Below are positions 16,142-25,771 of a stretch of 56,989 bases of DNA, piece after piece. The position numbers and the translations under genes were made by a program. Positions within the stretch are counted from its first letter, which is position 1. Each line of letters opens with the position of its first letter. The notes beneath the pieces are model-generated. The model saw nothing but the letters and a program-made list of their open reading frames with translations. It was not told the origin of the DNA and searched no databases. This stretch comes from Bacillota bacterium (GTDB taxonomy: Bacteria > Bacillota > Clostridia > Clostridiales > Clostridiaceae): assembly GCA_021781745.1 (NCBI GenBank), contig JAJXWH010000035.1, forward strand, positions 1 through 56,989, read 5' to 3'.

Positions 16142-16927
16142 TTGATATTTATAGAAAGTAGGGAAAACAACTTATTTAAGAATACAAAGAAACTTAAAGA
16201 AAGAAAAAATCGAAATAAGAGTAATAAATATATAATTGAAGGCTTTAGATTAGTACAAGAAGCATTTAAGGCAAAAGTACATATAGATTATTTGATTATT
16301 ACTGAGGATGCAGAAGAAAAAATCGAGCAATACTTATTGGATTATATAGTAAATGATGATATAAAAATTTATAGAATGAGAGATAATTTATTTAAAGAAC
16401 TGATTTCTACAGAAAACCCTCAAGGGATACTTGCCGTTATAAACATGAATAGTATTGAGTTAAAAGCGGATGGAGATTTTTATTTGCTTTGTGATAAACT
16501 ACAAGACCCAGGTAACTTGGGTACTATCATAAGAACGGCACATGCAGTAGGGATACAAGGAATTATATTAACAAAGGGAACTGTAGATATATATAATGAA
16601 AAGACAATTAGGTCAACTATGGGCTCCATATTCTATATTCCTATTCATTATGATGATGAAGATTTATCTTTAGTAAAAAGGTTAAAGGAAAGAGGTTTTA
16701 ATCTAGTAGTAACATCTCTTGAAACTAATAAAAACTTTTTTGAAGTAGATTTAAAAGGTAAAGTAATTTTAACTGTTGGTAATGAAGGTAATGGAGTAAG
16801 CAGTGAGGTATTGAATTTAGCTGATACAAAAGTTAAAATACCAATGCCTGGAAATGCTGAATCTTTAAATGTAGCAATAGCGGCATCTGTTATTATGTAT
16901 GAAAAAGTAAGGCAGAATCAACTGTAA
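16142..16927 (+). CDS. TrmH/SpoU-family RNA 2'-O-methyltransferase (YsgA-like)
   Basis: 261 residues. The N-terminal substrate-binding domain (KNTKKLKERKNRNKSNKYIIEG) is followed by the SPOUT knot with LCDKLQDPGNLGTIIRTA (motif 1, ~120), VGNEGNGVS (motif 2, ~215) and IPMPGNAESLNVAIAAS (motif 3, ~235). It methylates a ribose in rRNA or tRNA; the target site is unknown. As in B. subtilis ysgA, it lies just upstream of pheST. TTG 16142 is the start: TTGAGGTG supplies the ribosome binding site, which rules out the in-frame TTG at 16127, and the ATG at 16137 is in another frame. Confidence 0.9.
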   Translation: MIFIESRENNLFKNTKKLKERKNRNKSNKYIIEGFRLVQEAFKAKVHIDYLIITEDAEEKIEQYLLDYIVNDDIKIYRMRDNLFKELISTENPQGILAVINMNSIELKADGDFYLLCDKLQDPGNLGTIIRTAHAVGIQGIILTKGTVDIYNEKTIRSTMGSIFYIPIHYDDEDLSLVKRLKERGFNLVVTSLETNKNFFEVDLKGKVILTVGNEGNGVSSEVLNLADTKVKIPMPGNAESLNVAIAASVIMYEKVRQNQL

Positions 16928-16965
16928 TGAACCTATATTAATATAAATATAGGTTCATATTTATA
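16928..16965 (+). terminator. Terminator of the methyltransferase gene
   Basis: TGAACCTATATT pairs with ATATAGGTTCA (16928-16957) directly after the stop, followed by TATTTATAT. Confidence 0.75.
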
Positions 16966-17169
16966 TAGAGATATATTTTAATATTTACATATATATGTAG
17001 AAAAATATTAAAATATATAAATATTTATAGGAAATATGCGGGCTGAAACCTAGAGCAACTTAGTGAGTTTATAATTGAGAGAGATACCTATGAATATAAT
17101 GCATTGAAAAAAGAGTGGGGCTGACTTGTTTGATAAATTGAGGGATTTTAGTAAAATTTGAAAAGAGTA

Positions 17170-17198
17170 TTGAAATTATTAGAATTTATTTGTATAAT
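17170..17198 (+). promoter_or_regulatory. Promoter of the pheS T-box transcript
   Basis: TTGAAA at 17170 and TATAAT at 17193 are separated by 17 bp. The T-box stem I begins about 17 nt downstream. The rest of the 16966-17169 gap shows nothing I recognise. Confidence 0.75.
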
Positions 17199-17214
17199 TA
17201 GTTGTATTAATTGA

Positions 17215-17465
17215 ATATAAAAAAACTGTGAATGAGAGAGTAGATATTAGAAAAATTTTAAGGGAGAGAAGGTCGTGGACTGCAAACCTTCTTAAATAAT
17301 ATAATATTGAAGTTCACTCAGGAGTTCTAGCTGTGAAAAATTTAGTAGTAGCTGGCGGCAATGAAAGTCGTTAATTAAATTAAGTTGGGTACTTTTATTT
17401 AAAGTTCCAATTAGGGTGGTAACGCGGATTTTTCGTCCCTTTTATAGAGGGACGATTTTTTTATG
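17215..17465 (+). promoter_or_regulatory. T-box riboswitch, phenylalanine specifier
   Basis: The invariant T-box AGGGTGGTAACGCGG is at 17413-17427, followed by the terminator TCGTCCCT-TTTATAG-AGGGACGA plus T-run (17433-17462). At the base of stem I, AACT and TGAG pair with CTCA and AGTT. The triplet just 5' of that CTCA is TTC (17313-17315), the Phe codon. GAGAGAGTAG on the 5' side gives the expected kink-turn region. Uncharged tRNA-Phe should stabilise the anti-terminator and switch on pheST. Confidence 0.95.
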
Positions 17466-17521
17466 CAAAAAAATCAATCCAGTATTTATTTTATACTGAA
17501 TTTATCGGAAGGAGAACAATA

Positions 17522-18541
17522 ATGAAAGAAAAACTTAAAGAATTACAAGAACTTGCATTAAGTCAAATTGAAGCTGTAAAAAACAGCAGTGAATTAGAAG
17601 AAATTAGAGTAAAGTTCTTAGGGAAAAAGGGAGAACTTACTACAATATTAAGAGGTATGGGAAGTCTTTCAGCAGAAGAAAGACCAATAGTAGGGAAATT
17701 AGTAAATGAAGCTAAGGCTGCTGTTGAGGAAAAATTAGAAAGTGTATTAAAAATAATTAAAGATAAAGAAAAAGCAGAAAAGCTTGCTGGAGAAACTATA
17801 GATATTTCACTTCCGGGAAGAAAAAAAGTTATGGGGAAGAGACATCCTTTAGATTTAACTCTTCAAAGTATGGAAGAAATATTTATTTCAATGGGCTTTA
17901 CAATTGAAGAAGGTCCTGAAGTTGAATTGGATCATTACAATTTTGAAGCTTTAAATATACCTAAAAATCATCCGGCAAGGAGTGAACAAGATACTTTATA
18001 TATAAATGATAATATAGTACTTAGAACTCAAACTTCACCAGTACAAATTAGAACTATGGAAAATCAAAAACCACCAATAAAAATGATATCTCCTGGTAAA
18101 GTATATAGATCAGATTCAGTTGATGCGACTCATTCACCTATATTTTATCAAATGGAAGGTTTAGTTATTGATAAAGGAGTTACTTTTGCAGATTTAAAAG
18201 GAACTCTAGAGTTATTTGCTAAAAAGATGTTTGGGGATAAAGTTCAAACTAAATTTAGACCACATCACTTCCCATTTACTGAGCCATCTGCTGAAATGGA
18301 TGCAACTTGCTTCGTTTGTGGAGGAGAAGGTTGTAGAGTATGTAAAGGCAGCGGCTGGATAGAGCTTTTAGGCTGTGGAATGGTTCATCCTAATGTACTT
18401 AGAAATTGCGGTCTTGATCCAGAAGTTTATAGTGGATTTGCTTTTGGATTTGGAGTAGATAGAATGGTAATGTTGAAGTATGGAATTGATGATATAAGAT
18501 TACTATATGAAAGTGATATGAGATTCTTAAATCAATTCTAA
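17522..18541 (+). CDS. pheS: Phenylalanyl-tRNA synthetase alpha subunit
   Basis: 339 residues: an N-terminal coiled-coil tRNA-binding arm (~1-95), then the class II catalytic core with [18 protein letters not shown], motif 2 near [22 protein letters not shown], the substrate loop [19 protein letters not shown] region (Cys-rich [12 protein letters not shown]), and motif 3 [15 protein letters not shown]. It forms an alpha2-beta2 tetramer with PheT to charge tRNA-Phe. It follows the T-box leader directly and has AAGGAG. It is 46 bp upstream of pheT. Confidence 0.98.
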   Translation: MKEKLKELQELALSQIEAVKNSSELEEIRVKFLGKKGELTTILRGMGSLSAEERPIVGKLVNEAKAAVEEKLESVLKIIKDKEKAEKLAGETIDISLPGRKKVMGKRHPLDLTLQSMEEIFISMGFTIEEGPEVELDHYNFEALNIPKNHPARSEQDTLYINDNIVLRTQTSPVQIRTMENQKPPIKMISPGKVYRSDSVDATHSPIFYQMEGLVIDKGVTFADLKGTLELFAKKMFGDKVQTKFRPHHFPFTEPSAEMDATCFVCGGEGCRVCKGSGWIELLGCGMVHPNVLRNCGLDPEVYSGFAFGFGVDRMVMLKYGIDDIRLLYESDMRFLNQF

Positions 18542-18587
18542 AATATAAGATATATTACCATTTGGTTAGAAATAAGGAGGAAGAAAG

Positions 18588-20966
18588 ATGAAAGTACCAT
18601 ATAATTGGCTTAAAGATTATATTGATATAAATGTTAGTCCTAAAGAATTGGGAGATAAATTAACTTTAACAGGATCTCAACTTGAGGAGTTGATCGTTCT
18701 TGGAGATGTAATTCAAAATGTAGTAACAGGAAAAATTACAAAAATTGAAAAACATCCAGATGCTGAGAAGTTAAGTATTTGTCAAGTTAATATAGGAAGT
18801 GAAGAAATACAAATTGTTACTGCAGCAACAAATATGAAGGAGCAGGATGTTGTACCAGTTGCCCTTCATGGTTCTACACTAGCTGATGGAACTAAAATTA
18901 AAAAAGGAAAACTTAGAGGAGAAGTATCAAATGGAATGTTCTGCTCAGAAGAGGAATTAGGTATAGCAGGGGATGAACCAGTTCATGGATTAATGATATT
19001 GCCTGCATATACTAAACTTGGAGCGGATATAAAAGAAATTTTAGGGTTAAATAAAGCTATTTTAGATTTTGAAATAACTTCTAACAGACCTGATTGTTTA
19101 AGTATGGTAGGAATGGCAAGAGAGACAGCAGCAGCTCTTAGAACAGATTATAAAATGCCTAATCTAGAATATACATGTAAGAACTCTAAAAACATAAATG
19201 ATGAATTAACTGTTGAAATTAAAGATTCTCTTTGTAACAGATACATGGCAAGGGGAATTAAAAATGTTAAGATTGCACCTTCTCCAGGATGGATGCAGGA
19301 AAGACTTCTAGATGCAGGAGTAAGACCTATTAATAATATAGTTGATATTACAAATTTTGTTATGCTTGAAATAGGTCAGCCAATGCATGCCTTCGATAAA
19401 AGAGAAATTTCTACTAATAAAATAGTAGTTGAAAGAGCTATGGATAAAGAAAAATTTACTACACTAGATGAAATTGAAAGAGAGTTAGATGATTCAACCC
19501 TTTGTATTAAAGATGGAGATAAAACTATCGGTCTTGCTGGAATAATGGGGGGATTAAATTCAGAAATAAAAGAGGATACTACTGAGGTTATTTTTGAATC
19601 TGCTAACTTTGATGGCACTAATATAAGAGTAAATTCTAAAAAATTAAATTTAAGAACGGAAGCTTCTAGTAGGTTTGAAAAAGATATCGACCCTAATTTA
19701 GCAGAGATAGCCCTAAATAGAGCATGTAGTTTAGTTTACGAATTAAATGCCGGTGAAATCATTGAAGGTACTATAGATGTTTATAAGAATAAGAAAGAAG
19801 TGAATACTGTAACTGTTCACTCTAATTGGGTAAATAACTTCCTTGGAACAAATCTTTCTAAAGAAGAAATGAAGAGATGCTTAGATAGTGTTGATTTATT
19901 TACAGAAATAAAGGATGATACATTAGTTGTAACAGCATCAACATTTAGAGTTGATATTGCTATTAGAGAAGATATTGCTGAAGAAATTGCAAGAATTTAT
20001 GGATATGATAATATTCCTACAACTATTTTTAAAGTTTCAACGGATAGAGAACCAAAATATAAAAAGAGATTATTAGATGATAAAGTTGTATTACTTGCAA
20101 CTGGCAGCGGATTAAATCAATCAATAAGTTATTCTTTTGTATCTCCGAAAGTGTTTGATAAAATTAATTTATTAGAAGATAGTGAACTTAGAAATGTAGT
20201 TAAAATAAAAAATCCATTAGGAGAAGATTACAGTGTAATGAGAACCTCAACTCTTCCTTCTATTATGGAAAGTTTAGGGAGAAATTATTCGAGAAATAAT
20301 TCTTATGTTAGATTATTCGAAATGGGTAAAATTTATATTCCAAATGAAGATGATACAAAACTGCCAACAGAGAAAAATATGTTAACTATAGGTATGTATG
20401 GAGACTGCGATTACTTAGATCTTAAAGGTGTTGTAGAAAATATCACTGATGGTTTAGGAATAAGAAATGTTAAATATGAAAGAGAAAGTGAAAATGTAAG
20501 TTACCATCCAGGAAAAACAGCAAAGATTATTGTTGGTAGAAACAATGCTGGCACAATTGGAGAAGTTCACTTGGATGTTTGTGAAAATTACGGTGTTGAT
20601 GTACCATGCTTCGTTGCAGAATTAGATTTAGATGTTTTATATGAAAGTACTGATATGGATAAAAAATATAAAGCATTACCTAAGTTCCCAGCAGTGACAA
20701 GAGATATTGCACTTCTTGTTGACGAAAGTTTATTAGTTCAAGAAATAGAAGAGACAATTAAAAAAGCTGGTGGAAATTTAGTTGAAAAGATAGAATTATT
20801 TGATATATATAAAGGAAAGCAAATTCCAGAAGGTAAAAAGAGTATAGCATATGCTATTTGGTACAGAGACGAAAATAAAACATTAACTGATAAGGATGTA
20901 AATAAAGTACATGAAAAGATTTTAAAGTCTTTAGAATACAAACTTGGAGCTACATTAAGAGATTAG
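18588..20966 (+). CDS. pheT: Phenylalanyl-tRNA synthetase beta subunit
   Basis: 792 residues, normal length. An N-terminal EMAP-like tRNA-binding domain ([20 protein letters not shown], ~45-65) is followed by the B3/B4 editing domain ([40 protein letters not shown]), the B5 domain, the degenerate catalytic core, and a C-terminal anticodon-recognising FDX-ACB domain ([14 protein letters not shown] ... [20 protein letters not shown]). The B3/B4 domain clears tyrosine-mischarged tRNA-Phe. It is co-transcribed with pheS and ends at the perfect terminator at 21001. Confidence 0.98.
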   Translation: MKVPYNWLKDYIDINVSPKELGDKLTLTGSQLEELIVLGDVIQNVVTGKITKIEKHPDAEKLSICQVNIGSEEIQIVTAATNMKEQDVVPVALHGSTLADGTKIKKGKLRGEVSNGMFCSEEELGIAGDEPVHGLMILPAYTKLGADIKEILGLNKAILDFEITSNRPDCLSMVGMARETAAALRTDYKMPNLEYTCKNSKNINDELTVEIKDSLCNRYMARGIKNVKIAPSPGWMQERLLDAGVRPINNIVDITNFVMLEIGQPMHAFDKREISTNKIVVERAMDKEKFTTLDEIERELDDSTLCIKDGDKTIGLAGIMGGLNSEIKEDTTEVIFESANFDGTNIRVNSKKLNLRTEASSRFEKDIDPNLAEIALNRACSLVYELNAGEIIEGTIDVYKNKKEVNTVTVHSNWVNNFLGTNLSKEEMKRCLDSVDLFTEIKDDTLVVTASTFRVDIAIREDIAEEIARIYGYDNIPTTIFKVSTDREPKYKKRLLDDKVVLLATGSGLNQSISYSFVSPKVFDKINLLEDSELRNVVKIKNPLGEDYSVMRTSTLPSIMESLGRNYSRNNSYVRLFEMGKIYIPNEDDTKLPTEKNMLTIGMYGDCDYLDLKGVVENITDGLGIRNVKYERESENVSYHPGKTAKIIVGRNNAGTIGEVHLDVCENYGVDVPCFVAELDLDVLYESTDMDKKYKALPKFPAVTRDIALLVDESLLVQEIEETIKKAGGNLVEKIELFDIYKGKQIPEGKKSIAYAIWYRDENKTLTDKDVNKVHEKILKSLEYKLGATLRD

Positions 20967-21000
20967 TGCTATTTAATAGTAAATTATAGGTAATGAGCTA

Positions 21001-21048
21001 AACTGCTTAAAAATAAAAGCAATTTTATTTTTAAGCAGTTATTTTTTT
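21001..21048 (+). terminator. Terminator of pheST
   Basis: An 18-bp perfect stem, AACTGCTTAAAAATAAAA with its complement, around GCAA, followed by ATTTTTTT. It separates pheST from the dcw cluster. Confidence 0.93.
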
Positions 21049-21113
21049 ACTTTAAAAATAAAAAATATTCATTTTAGGAAGGAAAAATTGCATTTACATA
21101 GAATAAATATAGT

Positions 21114-21140
21114 AAAGTGGTTAAAAGTGGTGTAAAGTGG
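21114..21140 (+). promoter_or_regulatory. MraZ-binding repeat upstream of mraZ
   Basis: Three direct copies of AAAGTGG (GTGG at 21117, 21127 and 21137) recur at exactly 10-bp intervals, one helical turn, 50 bp before mraZ. MraZ proteins are known to bind short TGG(G)-containing direct repeats with this period in front of their own gene. A fourth GTGGG at 21173 overlaps the ribosome binding site. Confidence 0.75.
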
Positions 21141-21188
21141 ATTAAAATAGAGGGAATTTGTTAAATATTAAAGTGGGAGCTGAGAATA

Positions 21189-21617
21189 TTGTTTATTGGG
21201 GAATACCAACATGCGTTAGATCCTAAAAATAGAATAATTGTTCCAGCAAAACTTAGAGATGGTCTTGGAAACAAATTCGTCATTACAAAAGGTCTTGATG
21301 GTTGTTTATACGCTTACCCGCTTGAGGAATGGAAAATACTAGAGGAAAAAATGAAAACTTTGCCTTTAACAAACAAAGATGCAAGATCTTTCGTGCGGTT
21401 CTTTTTTTCTGGAGCTTGTGAAATCGAGTTAGATAAGCAAGGAAGGGGATTAATTCCACAAAATTTAAAAGAATATGCAGGTATAGAAAAGGACATAGTA
21501 AGTATTGGAGTATTATCTAGAGTAGAAATTTGGAGTAAAGAAAAGTGGAATGAATACAATGAATCAAATATTGACTTTGATTCAATAGCAGAAAAAATGA
21601 ATGATTTAGGAATATAA
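21189..21617 (+). CDS. mraZ: Transcriptional regulator MraZ
   Basis: 142 residues with two SpoVT/AbrB-like swapped-hairpin halves: [23 protein letters not shown] (first DPKxR signature, split here as [11 protein letters not shown]) and [18 protein letters not shown] (second, [10 protein letters not shown]). It forms a ring that binds repeats upstream of the dcw operon and adjusts its transcription. The start is TTG 21189, nine bases after GGGAG. It is first in the dcw cluster, 12 bp before rsmH. Confidence 0.95.
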   Translation: MFIGEYQHALDPKNRIIVPAKLRDGLGNKFVITKGLDGCLYAYPLEEWKILEEKMKTLPLTNKDARSFVRFFFSGACEIELDKQGRGLIPQNLKEYAGIEKDIVSIGVLSRVEIWSKEKWNEYNESNIDFDSIAEKMNDLGI

Positions 21618-21629
21618 GGAGTTTTTATT

Positions 21630-22562
21630 ATGGAATTTAAACATGTTTCAGTATTATTAAATGAGTGTATAGACTCACTAAACATAAAAGAAAATGGAAT
21701 TTATGTTGATTGCACTTTAGGAGGAGCAGGGCATTCATCAGAAATTGTAAAACATCTATCTAGAGATGGAATGCTTGTTGGGATAGACCAAGATAAAGAT
21801 GCTCTTAAGGCAGCAAAGGAAAGACTAAAAGATTTCGATAATGTAAAATATGTTCATAGTAACTTTTATGATATAGAAAATATATTAAATAATTTAGATA
21901 TTGATAAAGTAGACGGAATATTGATGGATCTTGGAGTTTCCTCATATCAGCTTGATGAAGCTTCTAGAGGCTTTAGCTATATGCAAGACGCTGATTTAGA
22001 TATGAGAATGAATCGAGATAATGATATTTCAGCTTATGAGGTTGTAAACAACTATAGTGAGGATGAATTATATAAGATTATCAAAGATTATGGAGAGGAA
22101 AGATTCGCTAAAAGAATAGCAAATTTTATAGTTAATAGAAGAGTGGAAAAACCTATTGCGACAACTTTTGAATTAGTAGATATCATTAAAGCTGCAATAC
22201 CAGCAAGAATGAGAAGAGAAGGACCACATCCAGCAAAAAGAACCTTCCAGGCTATTAGGATAGAAGTTAATTCAGAATTAAAAATATTAAACAAAACTAT
22301 TGAAGATGGAGTAAACAAGTTAAATAAAGGTGGAAGAATGGCTATAATAACATTCCATTCTTTAGAAGATAGAATAGTCAAACTTAAATTTAGAGAATTA
22401 GAAAACCCATGTAATTGTCCAAAAGAATTTCCAATTTGCATTTGTGGAAAATTACCATTAGTTAAAGTGATTTCTAAAAAGGGAATAGAACCAACTAAGA
22501 ATGAGATTGAAGAAAATCCAAGGAGTAGAAGCGCTAAACTTAGGATAATAGAAAAATTATAA
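21630..22562 (+). CDS. rsmH: 16S rRNA (cytosine1402-N4)-methyltransferase
   Basis: 310 residues. Begins [17 protein letters not shown]; the SAM-binding motif is [17 protein letters not shown] (~29-45), then [22 protein letters not shown] (~100) and [13 protein letters not shown] (~235). It methylates C1402 in the ribosomal P site. It is always second in the dcw cluster after mraZ. AAGGAG lies upstream. Confidence 0.97.
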   Translation: MEFKHVSVLLNECIDSLNIKENGIYVDCTLGGAGHSSEIVKHLSRDGMLVGIDQDKDALKAAKERLKDFDNVKYVHSNFYDIENILNNLDIDKVDGILMDLGVSSYQLDEASRGFSYMQDADLDMRMNRDNDISAYEVVNNYSEDELYKIIKDYGEERFAKRIANFIVNRRVEKPIATTFELVDIIKAAIPARMRREGPHPAKRTFQAIRIEVNSELKILNKTIEDGVNKLNKGGRMAIITFHSLEDRIVKLKFRELENPCNCPKEFPICICGKLPLVKVISKKGIEPTKNEIEENPRSRSAKLRIIEKL

Positions 22563-22600
22563 TTATTATTATGTTATAAATGAGTTGGGATGTGAATAAA

Positions 22601-23110
22601 TTGGCAAGAAGAGAATATGATTATATAAAAGGGAATACAGTATTAGCACCAGAGAGAAAAACGAGGATACGCAAACCGGATAAGAAGCAAATACAAATAA
22701 AAAAACGAAGAAGAATAGCAAATAAAAATATTGTTTTAAAAAACAGAAGAAAGAACGATAGAAAGTATCTATTAACTGTTGCAGTAATGGTAATTGGTCT
22801 TGGTCTAATAACAATTTATGAAGATAACAAGGTTTACAGTATGCAAGGTAAGGTGAGTAGTTTAACTAATGAAATTAAACAAACTCAAGAGGATAACGAA
22901 GCACTAAATGTACAAATATTAAAATATTCTTCATTGAGCAATATTGAGGAAAATGCTAAAAACAAATTAGCTATGTATGTTCCCAATAAAGATGAAACAG
23001 TAGGAATTGATTTTTCGCAAAATTATTTTAAGGATTTGAAACCCAAGGAAACTGAAACTAGTACAAAAGAAAAAAACTTGTTCTCAAGATTAATTGGGTT
23101 TATAAAGTAA
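22601..23110 (+). CDS. ftsL: FtsL-like cell division protein
   Basis: 169 residues from TTG 22601: a basic cytoplasmic N-terminus (~50 residues, KKQIQIKKRRR), one transmembrane helix (LLTVAVMVIGLGLITIY, ~59-76) and a short extracytoplasmic coiled coil (VSSLTNEIKQTQEDNEALNVQI). This bitopic layout and the place between rsmH and a division PBP identify FtsL, which joins FtsB/DivIC and FtsQ to activate septal synthesis. TTG 22601 is preferred because GGGATGTGA lies 6 nt before it; ATG 22580, in the same frame, has no ribosome binding site. Confidence 0.85.
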   Translation: MARREYDYIKGNTVLAPERKTRIRKPDKKQIQIKKRRRIANKNIVLKNRRKNDRKYLLTVAVMVIGLGLITIYEDNKVYSMQGKVSSLTNEIKQTQEDNEALNVQILKYSSLSNIEENAKNKLAMYVPNKDETVGIDFSQNYFKDLKPKETETSTKEKNLFSRLIGFIK

Positions 23111-23296
23111 TTATATAATTAAGTATTATTTATAATGTTAACTTTTATATTACTCACATGGGGACAGTAATAATAATATTTTTTTCTGCATTGTATATGA
23201 TTTGGTAAAAGAATTATTAAAAAATAATAAATGACTAAATCAATTAATGCTATATCAATATTATGCCTAAAAGAAACTACATGGGGGAAATAGAAG

Positions 23297-25555
23297 TTGA
23301 AAAAGAAAAATTATAAAGATAGGGCAAAAATGCGCCAAAGGATGAGCGTTGCAGCTTTTGGATTGACTTTAGTTTTTGCAATCTTGACTATTAGACTATC
23401 ATACATAATGATAGTTAAGAGGGCTGATTATGCTGCAAGAGCAGAAGAACAATGGACAAGTGAAGTGAAAATAGATGCTATAAGAGGAAGAATATTAGAT
23501 AGAAATGGCAAAGAGCTTGCTGTATCCGCAAATGTGTATAGAGTTGACTTTGATTTAAATTCTATAAGGACATATTTAAAAAGAAGTTTAAAGGATTTAT
23601 CAAGCAAAGAAATTGAACATATGAAAAGTGTGGGGATTCCAGTGCCGTCAGGAGATGCTGGTTTATCAACTGATGATATAGCACCTCCAATTGCAAAAGC
23701 ATTAGATATGGATGTTGCAGATATAAAAGATAAATTGGAGACAAGGCTTCCAAGTGGAGCTCTAGCTGGATCAGCCATTGTTAAAAGAAGAATAGAAAAA
23801 GACAAAGCTGACAAAGTGAAAGAACTCAATATAAGCGGCGTTTTAGTATCTCCAGACACGAAGAGATATTATCCAAATAATAATTTCCTAGCACATGTAT
23901 TAGGAAGTACAAATGTTGATGGTAAAGGCTTAACCGGAGTAGAGCTTCAGTACAATTCATATTTATCAGGAATTCCTGGTATGAAGATTGCAGAGCTTGA
24001 TAAAAATAATAGAGATTTACCTTACACAATATCTCAGTTTACATCACCAATAAACGGTAAAGATGTTACTCTCACTATTGATGAGAACATACAAAGCTTT
24101 GCTGAAAAAGCTGCTATTCAAGCTTACGAGGACACTAAGGCTAAAGCAGTATCTATTCTTGTTATGGATCCAAAAACAGGGGAAGTTTTAGCAATGGTTA
24201 ATAAGCCCGATTTTAATCCTAATAACCCACGTGAAGGTGCAGATAAATTTGAGGGAGCAACTACAGAGGAAAAAGTACAAAAAATGTGGAGAAACAGATT
24301 AGTTAACGATACATTTGAACCAGGATCAATATTCAAAGTAGTAACAGCTATTACTGGATTAGAAGAAAATATAGTTAACAAGGATACAAAATTTTACTGT
24401 GGAGGCTCATTGAAGGTTGGAGGAATAAATCCAAAATGCTGGAGAACTCAAGGACATGGAGCACAAGTGTTTCCCGATATAATTCAAAATTCTTGTAATG
24501 TTGGATTCATGGAATTGGGTGCTATGATTGGAAAAGAAAAGTTATGTGAATACATTAATAAATTTGGTTTTGGTAAACCTAGTGGAATTGACTTGCCAGG
24601 TGAAGCAAAAGGCATAGTAAAACCAGTAGATAAGGTTTCAGAAGCTGACCTGGCAACAATATCGTTTGGACAAACTAATACAGTAAACTCTGTGCAATAT
24701 ATGGCTGCTTTTAATGCTATTGCAAATGGTGGCACTTTAATTCAGCCACACGTAATGAAAGAGATTACTCATCAAGATAATAATAGAAAGATAGTTGATG
24801 AAATATTTAAACCTAAAACTACTACTGTTGCAAGTCCAGAAAAGACAGCAGAACTTAGAACTTATCTTGAAAGAGTTGTAACTGGTGGATCTGGAACCGG
24901 AACTTTTATTGAAGGATATCATATTGGTGGTAAAACAGGAACTGCTCAAAAAGTTATTAATGGTAGATATCAAGAGGGAGCATATATATCTTCCTTTGTT
25001 GGAATGGCACCTGTTAGTGATCCTAAAGTAACTATAATGGTAACAATAGACGAACCAAGCAACGGAGTATATTATGCTGCTCAAGTTGCAGTGCCACCAG
25101 CTAAAACATTATTTTCTGATATTTTTAACTATCTAAATAGTAAATTCTCTGATGAAAATGGAGGACAAATTACTAGAGAGGTTGTGATCCCAGAAGTTAG
25201 AAATATGAAAATCGCTGATGCTAAAAAAGTATTAAAAGATGCAAAGTTAGATTTTAATGTGGATGGTGATGGTGATGCAGTTGTAAATATGACGCCATAT
25301 CCTGGATATTCAGTAAAAGAAGGATCAAAAATAAATCTTTACACAGGTAGTGATGCGACTTATAATAATAATATTGTAATGCCAGATGTTAGAGGTTATT
25401 CAAAGGAGGATGCAGATGCTTTGTTAAAAAGTCTTGGAATTGTGCCTGCCTTTGAAGGAAGCGGAGCCGTATGTGAGCAAGATATTTCACAAGGTGAAGT
25501 AATAGCTAAAGGAACGACGGTTAAACTTACCTTGAGCTCAGATTATAAAGATTAA
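23297..25555 (+). CDS. spoVD: SpoVD-type class B penicillin-binding protein, copy 1 (with cysteine pair)
   Basis: 752 residues. One N-terminal membrane anchor (~17-38), the PBP dimerisation domain with RGRILDRNGKELAVS, the transpeptidase domain with SIFK (nucleophile S344), NSCN (SxN) and GGKTGTAQK (KTG), then two C-terminal PASTA domains (VIPEVRNMKIADAKKVL and VMPDVRGYSKEDADALL). It cross-links peptidoglycan. Cysteines 368 and 381, just after the SxxK motif, recall the redox-controlled pair of B. subtilis SpoVD, which builds spore cortex. The next gene is a close paralogue without them. TTG 23297 follows GGGGGAAA. Confidence 0.93.
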   Translation: MKKKNYKDRAKMRQRMSVAAFGLTLVFAILTIRLSYIMIVKRADYAARAEEQWTSEVKIDAIRGRILDRNGKELAVSANVYRVDFDLNSIRTYLKRSLKDLSSKEIEHMKSVGIPVPSGDAGLSTDDIAPPIAKALDMDVADIKDKLETRLPSGALAGSAIVKRRIEKDKADKVKELNISGVLVSPDTKRYYPNNNFLAHVLGSTNVDGKGLTGVELQYNSYLSGIPGMKIAELDKNNRDLPYTISQFTSPINGKDVTLTIDENIQSFAEKAAIQAYEDTKAKAVSILVMDPKTGEVLAMVNKPDFNPNNPREGADKFEGATTEEKVQKMWRNRLVNDTFEPGSIFKVVTAITGLEENIVNKDTKFYCGGSLKVGGINPKCWRTQGHGAQVFPDIIQNSCNVGFMELGAMIGKEKLCEYINKFGFGKPSGIDLPGEAKGIVKPVDKVSEADLATISFGQTNTVNSVQYMAAFNAIANGGTLIQPHVMKEITHQDNNRKIVDEIFKPKTTTVASPEKTAELRTYLERVVTGGSGTGTFIEGYHIGGKTGTAQKVINGRYQEGAYISSFVGMAPVSDPKVTIMVTIDEPSNGVYYAAQVAVPPAKTLFSDIFNYLNSKFSDENGGQITREVVIPEVRNMKIADAKKVLKDAKLDFNVDGDGDAVVNMTPYPGYSVKEGSKINLYTGSDATYNNNIVMPDVRGYSKEDADALLKSLGIVPAFEGSGAVCEQDISQGEVIAKGTTVKLTLSSDYKD

Positions 25556-25648
25556 AAAAGGATAACGAGAATTAACGCGAAAGTTTTTAATCATAAATGT
25601 TTATGATTTAGTAAAGAGTTTGTAATGAATTAGACAAATGAAAAAGTA

Positions 25649-25684
25649 TTAGTATGTGAGGATGCTCGCATGCTAATATTTTTT
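25649..25684 (+). terminator. Terminator after PBP copy 1
   Basis: TTAGTATGTGAG pairs with CTCGCATGCTAA around GATG, followed by TATTTTTT. A near-identical hairpin follows copy 2, so the terminator was duplicated with the gene. Confidence 0.88.
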
Positions 25685-25771
25685 GATAATAACTTAAGGA
25701 TTTTTTGAAACTAATTATAATTTCAAAATATAAAAATGCTTGAATTCGAAAGAATAAATGGAGGAACATCG

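Noticed and set aside
23158..23165. CATGGGGAC also found at 49243, possible transposon scar
   Set aside because: The shared sequence is too short and its flanks do not match.
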